A stretch of DNA of 64,000 nucleotides from Apodospora peruviana (lineage: Eukaryota > Ascomycota > Sordariomycetes > Sordariales > Lasiosphaeriaceae), in assembly GCA_033439685.1 (NCBI GenBank), contig JAUEDM010000008.1:682001-746000 (forward strand), read 5' to 3'. The notes beneath the pieces were generated by a model. It was given only the letters and a program-made list of their open reading frames with translations, searched no databases and was not told where the DNA came from. Numbering within the stretch: the first letter of the stretch is position 1; each line of letters opens with the position of its first letter. A program made the position numbers and the translations under genes. Shown one piece after another: positions 58,395 through 64,000 of this stretch.

Positions 58395-60098
58395 TTAACG
58401 GCCAGTCACCTGCACCCACATGTCGTTGATGATAAACAATCCCAGAGAATTCCAAGCATCCCACGGCTTGGTTGGATCTTGCAGCGCCCAATCAAAGTTA
58501 CGGACCAGCTATTAATTCATGTCAGTCATCACTCTCCATACTCTCTCTCCATGGATTGGACATAAAACATACCTCAAAAATGACCTTGCTAAGCTCATAC
58601 CTTGCCACCGGCTCCCCCAAGCAGCGCCACTTACCATGTCCAAACACAACGTCGCTGACCTTTAGCATCGCAGCCCTTCTATCCGGCTCAACATTATCAA
58701 GATCCAACCACCGCTCAGGCCGGAACGAGTCAGCGTCATCCCCAAAAACTTCCTTGGAGTGCTGCATCGCGTCGATAGCGACCCCAATCTCCGTCCCGCC
58801 CGGCAAGAAAACCGGTTTCCCGTCTACGGTCACAGTATCACCGCCAGCCGGCACGTCCCTGGGAAAAAAGTTGACAGCGCCGGGAAACCAGCGGAGCCCT
58901 TCCCTCAGGACAGCCTGCAGATACGGCAGCTTTTTGGCTTCTTCGAACTTGATAATCCCCTCACCACTTACCAGCCCATCACGGACCGCAGCATCAATCT
59001 CAGCCTGCAGCTTACCATACACCCTTCGATTCGCCATGAGCGCAAGCATCGTGCCCCTGAGGACAGCAGCAGAGGTATCACTGCCAGCAATAACCTGCTC
59101 GGCCGCTTCAGACCGCAACGCATCCCTGGAAACGCCGTGCTTGAGCCATGACGCCAACATATCAGACCGTTTATCTTCAGTCATGTTAGATGCTCGCTCG
59201 TCGGCATACTGGAAGCAGGTGCCGATCATCTTGCCGAACCCTTTCGCGTCGGTGGGCTGCGGGCCGAGGTACCTGCCGATGTAAGGGGTTTGTGCCAACC
59301 CGCTGAGCCCGAGAGCAAGAAAAGCTTTGGCGATCCAGAGGCCTTCCTCTGCTGACTTTATGAAGGAGTGCACGTCTGCGTCTCTCTGTAACATGCCGAA
59401 TCCCTTGCCGAGGCCGACGGTGCTGATTATGTCTAGCGTCAGGTACTGCATCTTTTTTGCGAGGTCCATTGGTTTGATCAGGGAGTCGGTTGAGAGGTAT
59501 TTTTGCCGGACGAGGGAGATGAATTCTGATATGCGGGCGTCGATGGGGCTTTCGATGTTTTCGTTGTCGCGGCCTGAGTACTAATCATTGTTAGAGTTGG
59601 TGGACAGGGGGTGGGAGGGAGACTTACGCCCGGCGCTATCATCTTACGTCGCTTTTCGTGCTCCTCGTTGTTGGTCATGGTAAAGACATTGTCCTTGCGG
59701 TGCTCGACGCGCGCGGCGTGGTAGTACCAGTCTGTTCGCTTGTAGCCCGGCTTGACGTTGACGTGGAGCCAGACGTCGATGTTGGAGGTAACGAGCGTGT
59801 TTGGGCCGACGCGGGCAATTGGTCCTGCAAGAATGGATCGAGGTTAGTTTTGTTTCCGACGAGAAGCAATGGGGGCAGCAGATTACATGCCATATTTCTC
59901 GGCCACTTTGCGATACCATTTGTGAGCTTCGGGGCCGCCGATGGCCAAGCTGTGGGGGAGCTGGGTGAAGCCGGTTCCAAAAGGCCCTTTGAACTGGTGC
60001 AGTCGGTTGTAGATGTAAACTTTGCGTACGAGAAAGAGGACTAAGATGCCGGCGGCGAGCGGCCATCTCTGAGCATACAAAGTCTCGACAATGGCCAT
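58395..60098 (-). CDS. Cytochrome P450 (pisatin-demethylase/benzoate-hydroxylase-like group)
   Basis: Rebuilt from exons 60098-59891, 59824-59628, 59580-58573 and 58508-58395, 508 residues. The first intron uses a GC donor (GCATGT, at 59890) with CAG acceptor; only this joins EKYG to PIARVGPNTLV in frame. The other introns are GT-AG. N-terminal membrane anchor (PLAAGILVLFLVRKVYIY), I-helix AGSDTSAAV (Thr present), K-helix LREGLRW (E-x-x-R), FRPERWL, and haem loop FGHGKWRCLGEPVA with the ligand Cys. The haem and I-helix motifs resemble fungal P450s of the pisatin demethylase/benzoate hydroxylase group; the substrate is unknown. Convergent with the rhomboid relic, 130 bases apart. Confidence 0.92.
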
Positions 60099-60859
60099 GA
60101 TGGGCGATGTCTACTATTCTCAAGCGTAGTGAAGAAGTGAAGCATCAGAAGGCGGGGAACAGAAAGAGAAGCACAGGTGAGGAGGGTGGTGGTACTTTTT
60201 ACGTGAGGCATGTAGCATCCTGGCCCCTGGGCCGCGATACAATTCCCAGACAGGGCAGTCGTTAGGAGCCCGGGAATATGATGGGGCTCCGAGTAGGCCC
60301 AATGTGACGCTAAAATACTTTCCAGATGTACGTGTATGGGGTTTGTGGATAGGTAGCTGCCGTATGTGTATCTCTCGGTGTGGGGGAGAGACTCGGCATC
60401 TCTTCATGATACCAATCACAACCATGTCCAGATGGCCCCCACTACTGCAAGATACTGGAGCTATTGATTAGATTACATGACGAGAGAAGTGGCTCTTCTT
60501 GACCTGCATTGTGTGCTGCCCTTTGTCCCTTGCTACCTTATGCAGGTGGTCTAGAAGGCGTAAATGCTAGGCGATGATTCGACGAGTTTTTTATGTCTTG
60601 AGATAGAAATGCCTCGACTCGCGGCCATGAAGCACTAGAGTGTGTACGGGTACGATTTATGCATTATTATCTGTTTGATAAGCTCGGTACCTAAGGTATT
60701 CATTCATGGCCAAAGCGAAAGACTGTCTGTCAACCAAACTGAATCGAATTATCGGCAGATAAACCCGGCATGTAGTATGTTACGTGCAGATAGTATTTAT
60801 ATAGCCTTATAGGTATCTGTGCAACACCAATCTAGGTACCTAGGTACTCTTTCGGTCTC
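60099..60859. other. Intergenic region
   Basis: Promoter of the P450 and 3' flank of the GH30 gene. A palindromic CTAGGTACCTAGGTAC run lies at 60833-60848. No gene is supported. Confidence 0.45.
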
Positions 60860-62329
60860 TCACAGCACAACATCATCCACCTCAAACGTCTGCACCATAT
60901 TCTTCTCAAACCACGACCAGAACTTAGTCCCGCTGATCTTCGTATCCGCCGCATTAGCAACATACCGACTAGCACTCCCACTACTCTCTCCAATCTGCGT
61001 CGTCCACCGCTTCACCGCCGCACCATTAGCTCCAGCCGTTTTGAACTTGCCCAGCTCAAAGTTTAAGTACTGCGCATCCCCCCAGTTGACCGCAACAATC
61101 ACCAGCTTCTTGGCCGTCGTGTCGTACGCAGCAACGGTGTTATCACTCCCGCCATCGAGGATCCGCATCCCAGGGCGGATATGGCGCGCGAACTGCGCCA
61201 GCACAAAGTATTTCTGGTTGGCCTTGCCGATGGTCTTGGCATCATTGTCCGCCTCAATGATGCCCCAGCCGCCGCCGTCGAGGACCTGCCAGTAGACCCA
61301 CGCGGTCGGCCGCAGCCAGCGCATGTCCAGCAGCAGGTTGCTCGCGAGCCGTTGGCCCGTCGCGTCGTCCTCGCCGTACTCGCTCTGCCAGAGCTTCTTG
61401 CCCGCGTTTGAGGTGAGGCTGTACAGCCCGTCGCGCCGGCCGCTACCGTACTGATACCCGTGGACATTAATGCGCGAAACCTGACCCAGTGCAGTCGATC
61501 CAAGCCCATTAAACGTCGTGACCGCCTCATCATAATAGCTCTCGTCCGACGCAGAGATCATCGTCCCCGACAAGCCCCGGCTATTCAACTCACTCCGCAG
61601 ATAGCCAATAACAGCCGCCTGCGTACTGATCGCAAAATGACACCCCTCCTGCGTTCCGGTCTTTCCGTTCCACCAGTTTGCGGAGGGCTCGTTGAACGGA
61701 TTGACGGACCGAAACTTCAATCCCCAATTATCAGCCGCGTATTTCGCGATCGTGGCCATGTAGACGGCGTGCTGCTGCCGGTTCCAGCTCTGCAGGTTGT
61801 CTGACCCTCCGTCATCGGACCCGGCCGGGTTGTGGTTGTTGCACATCCACCACATGGGCGAGTTGCTGAACAGCTCAAACGTCGTGGCGCCGCGGTCGCG
61901 CGCCTTCCAGAGCATGTTGCGCTGCGCCGAGTCGACGGTCCAGTCCCAGCTTGAGGAGGCAGGATCGGACGACGCCCAGTCAAGCCAGTAGCCCTCGACG
62001 TGGCGCGACGCCATCATTTGTGGCGAGACGGACATTTTTGTTCCGTTGATACTGTTCCATGAGGACGCGCCGGCGTTGTAGCGCGCTATGGTGAAGCCTA
62101 ACCCGGGCAGGGACTGGCCGTTCAGGGAGGTGGTTTTGAGAGTGAAGAAGATGTCGGCTAGGTCGTCGCGGCTGCCGAAGGCGCGCGCCCACCACGCTAG
62201 GGAGGTGCCCCATCCCTCCCAGGTTCCGCGGTTGTAGGTCGGGTCGATGGTCGTGGTTGTTTCTGCGAAGGCTAGGTGGGCAGTGGATAGGGCCAGGCAG
62301 AGGGCCAGACGGAAGTTTGGGGTGAGCAT
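60860..62329 (-). CDS. Endo-beta-1,6-galactanase, glycoside hydrolase family 30
   Basis: 489 residues, intronless. Signal peptide MLTPNFRLALCLALSTAHLAFA, then a TIM-barrel catalytic domain: GWGTSLAWWARAFG, FSNSPMWWM, NPFNEPSANWW (acid/base Glu) and LWQSEYGEDD (nucleophile Glu), with a C-terminal beta domain (VIVAVNWGDAQYLNFELGKF). These blocks match the GH30 group of fungal endo-1,6-galactanases that cleave side chains of type II arabinogalactan. The length agrees with the family. Secreted, and likely used on plant cell-wall proteoglycans. No frame break seen. Confidence 0.93.
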   Translation of the reverse strand: MLTPNFRLALCLALSTAHLAFAETTTTIDPTYNRGTWEGWGTSLAWWARAFGSRDDLADIFFTLKTTSLNGQSLPGLGFTIARYNAGASSWNSINGTKMSVSPQMMASRHVEGYWLDWASSDPASSSWDWTVDSAQRNMLWKARDRGATTFELFSNSPMWWMCNNHNPAGSDDGGSDNLQSWNRQQHAVYMATIAKYAADNWGLKFRSVNPFNEPSANWWNGKTGTQEGCHFAISTQAAVIGYLRSELNSRGLSGTMISASDESYYDEAVTTFNGLGSTALGQVSRINVHGYQYGSGRRDGLYSLTSNAGKKLWQSEYGEDDATGQRLASNLLLDMRWLRPTAWVYWQVLDGGGWGIIEADNDAKTIGKANQKYFVLAQFARHIRPGMRILDGGSDNTVAAYDTTAKKLVIVAVNWGDAQYLNFELGKFKTAGANGAAVKRWTTQIGESSGSASRYVANAADTKISGTKFWSWFEKNMVQTFEVDDVVL

Positions 62330-62879
62330 CTTGCTGTTTCACGCTCACTTGAGCATTGAAGCCCTGAGAGACAGAATGATGAGCAGACGAGCCCATTTGA
62401 GCAAATCGGTTGAAGTGATCAGTGTTTTAATACTTGTATGTGTACACAGTCTACGCTACCCGGTTCCAAGGTCGTACTAATACAGTATAAGATCCTGAAA
62501 AGTGTCTTTCCAACCTCGCTAACGTCTCTGGTATAAACCTCCCGTCCCGTGTTCGGATCTCGCGCGTGACATCGTGGCATCCATTCTAAGCGGAATAAAA
62601 GGGCCCCTGGTAGAATTACCCCGGATTCTGGCTCCCCAGATTCCACCAATGCAAACTGCAACCAAAATACCCAGCTGCCAACGGCACACGCGGGCCGAGG
62701 GAATGTGGGGATTTTCGTTAGATGCTTAACGGGCACCTTAGCCTTTTGGTGAGATTTTGGCTTCGGGGTGAAGGGGGTGTCGGAGCCGAGACTTGTTAGT
62801 TACACGAGCTTCTGGTCTATAACTGAGTGAACTAGAGAGTATAATTCTACCTAGGCTATGTAGAAGGTGAAGCCCCAAG
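62330..62879. other. Intergenic region
   Basis: Upstream region of the GH30 gene and 3' flank of the cysteine-rich gene. No gene is supported. Confidence 0.4.
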
Positions 62880-64000
62880 TTAACATGCGGCTGCTGTGCA
62901 CGCGCAATTGATGCCGCCTGGAGCTTGGCACCGAGGGCAACAGCAACAACCGGCTCCGCACTGGGTACCCGTCTCGCCTGCACAACATTGCGTGCTGTCT
63001 GCATTGCAAATTCCGCTGTTGGCCGAATTGCAGTTTGCGCACTTCTCAGTGAGCGGGGTACAGATTCTGCTGCTCACTGCTGTGCATACAGCGGTGGCAG
63101 CCGTACCTGCTAAGCCGCCCGCCGCCGCTGCACAGAAGCCGGCGCATACTAGTGCTCCCGGACCGCACGCTGTTCCGCATGCACCGGCAGCCAATGCTCC
63201 AACACCAGCACCGACGACGGCACCCACGCCTCCACACACATTTGTCGTTATCGCGGCCGCTGATGAACCACAGTATGTTTGCTGGTCTCGACAATCCGGG
63301 CATCTCTCGAAGCACTGTCCGGTCCGGGCGCAGGTGCTTGCCTGCCTTCGTGCCAACTGGATAAGATCCGGCAACGGTTGTTTCATTTGGCCTAGCACCG
63401 GTGCAGGTGCCGTCATCGTATAATGCTCGATGCCTTCCAGCATGCTTTGTGTGAGGTCGTGGTCCTCTCCCACACGTTTCGCATGCCTTCTCACGCTGCT
63501 GGGACAAGTCGGTTCGTTGATGACTACCGGATAATCTGGTCCACCCGTCGCAAAGTCGGAAGCGCATGTTTGGAAGGCAGTCAACACCCCGACGGTGATG
63601 TCGGTCAACTCGCTCACAAATGCCGAATTTGCCAGTAGTGCCACACAGGTGGCATGCTCTGTAGCATCGGTGTATATCTGGCATGGGTTTGGACCTAGGG
63701 CCGCCAAGAAGGCGCTTGGGCTCGTGATTCCCAGGATTGCGGTCTGCATGCGATAATCCACCAACTGCGGACTCGCGATCGAGTTGGTTGCCAAGATGCC
63801 GTTGATGACATCGGAACACGAGGCTGTGTAGCTTGAGCAGTTGCCGCCGGGGAGGGGGGCGCAGGCGCCGGATTGGCAGGTGGTGCCGGATGAGCACTAT
63901 AGTAAGGTGTAAGAAGTTGAGAACCAAATCTGAGAACCCCTAGGAAAGTAGGTGCATACCGAGTGACCGCATGTCCCACAGTTATTGTTGTCGGAAGTCA
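62880..64000 (-). CDS. Cysteine-rich secreted-type protein (5' truncated by the window edge)
   Basis: Two exons are visible: from the window edge down to 63960, and 63896-62880, across a 63-nt intron (GTATGC/TAG). The upstream part reads NNNCGTCGHS, joining CSSGTTCQSGACAPLPGGNC, a short disulfide-type repeat seen in fungal secreted proteins. About 340 residues are visible with some 40 cysteines. Segments: two Cys-poor helical parts, a hydrophobic Gly/Ala run (VGAVVGAGVGALAAG) that could be one or two membrane spans, then a dense Cys end (CCAGETGTQCGAGCCCCPRC). Function unknown; the signal peptide, if any, lies outside the window. Confidence 0.75.

Noticed and set aside
1..64000. A biosynthetic gene cluster around the P450, methyltransferase or tyrosinase
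   Set aside because: They are 10-50 kb apart, and no polyketide synthase, non-ribosomal synthetase, terpene cyclase or similar backbone gene is present.

Overview
The window is nuclear DNA from a filamentous ascomycete (Pezizomycotina, most likely Sordariomycetes; inferred from gene content and short introns, not proven). Typical features are short spliceosomal introns (47-107 nt), fungus-specific families (CFEM, Zn2Cys6 regulators, PTH11/SAT4-type rhodopsin-like membrane proteins, 2EXR, DUF3431, DUF4188, DUF4360), a CBM1 cellulose-binding module, and genes on both strands without operon structure. No insertion sequence, transposon ORF, CRISPR array or rRNA gene was seen.

Layout. 1-6720: 5'-truncated DNA polymerase epsilon catalytic subunit (POL2). 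7.3-16.8 kb: a CFEM GPI-anchored protein, a SAM methyltransferase, a Zn2Cys6 regulator rebuilt from four exons, a decayed gene, tRNA-Asn(GTT) with a nearby partial copy, and a mitochondrial-type ketopantoate reductase rebuilt from three exons. 16.8-29.5 kb: a WD40-like relic, a secreted tyrosinase, a 2EXR protein, a cysteine-rich single-pass membrane protein, a BTB-like protein and about 3.8 kb with no recognisable gene. 29.5-46.9 kb: an RGS-domain membrane protein, a CBM1 plus GDSL/SGNH (CE16-like) esterase, a MoeA-like protein with an eroded active site, tRNA-Gly(GCC), a DUF4188 protein, a broken acetolactate decarboxylase, a small secreted DUF4360 protein, a rhodopsin-like membrane protein, a DUF3431 protein and a polyQ-tailed membrane protein. 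46.9-54.6 kb: a 7.7 kb gene desert with tandem repeats and a C22 tract. 54.6-64 kb: a PHO-4/PHO89-type phosphate symporter, a rhomboid interrupted by one in-frame TGA, a cytochrome P450, a GH30 endo-beta-1,6-galactanase and a 5'-truncated cysteine-rich secreted protein.

The genes do not form one pathway. A recurrent theme is secretion and plant-matter contact: CFEM, tyrosinase, CBM1-esterase, DUF4360, GH30 and the cysteine-rich protein all look secreted or surface-bound. The second theme is gene decay: acetolactate decarboxylase (frameshift plus late stop), rhomboid (one TGA), and two unrecognised relics with single lesions. The rhomboid TGA is followed by CTT and by an intact 80-codon extension carrying the catalytic His, so stop-codon readthrough is a live alternative to pseudogenisation. 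I found no convincing wholly new multi-gene system; the most interesting leads are the rhomboid TGA, the MoeA-like protein without catalytic motifs, and two GC-AG introns.
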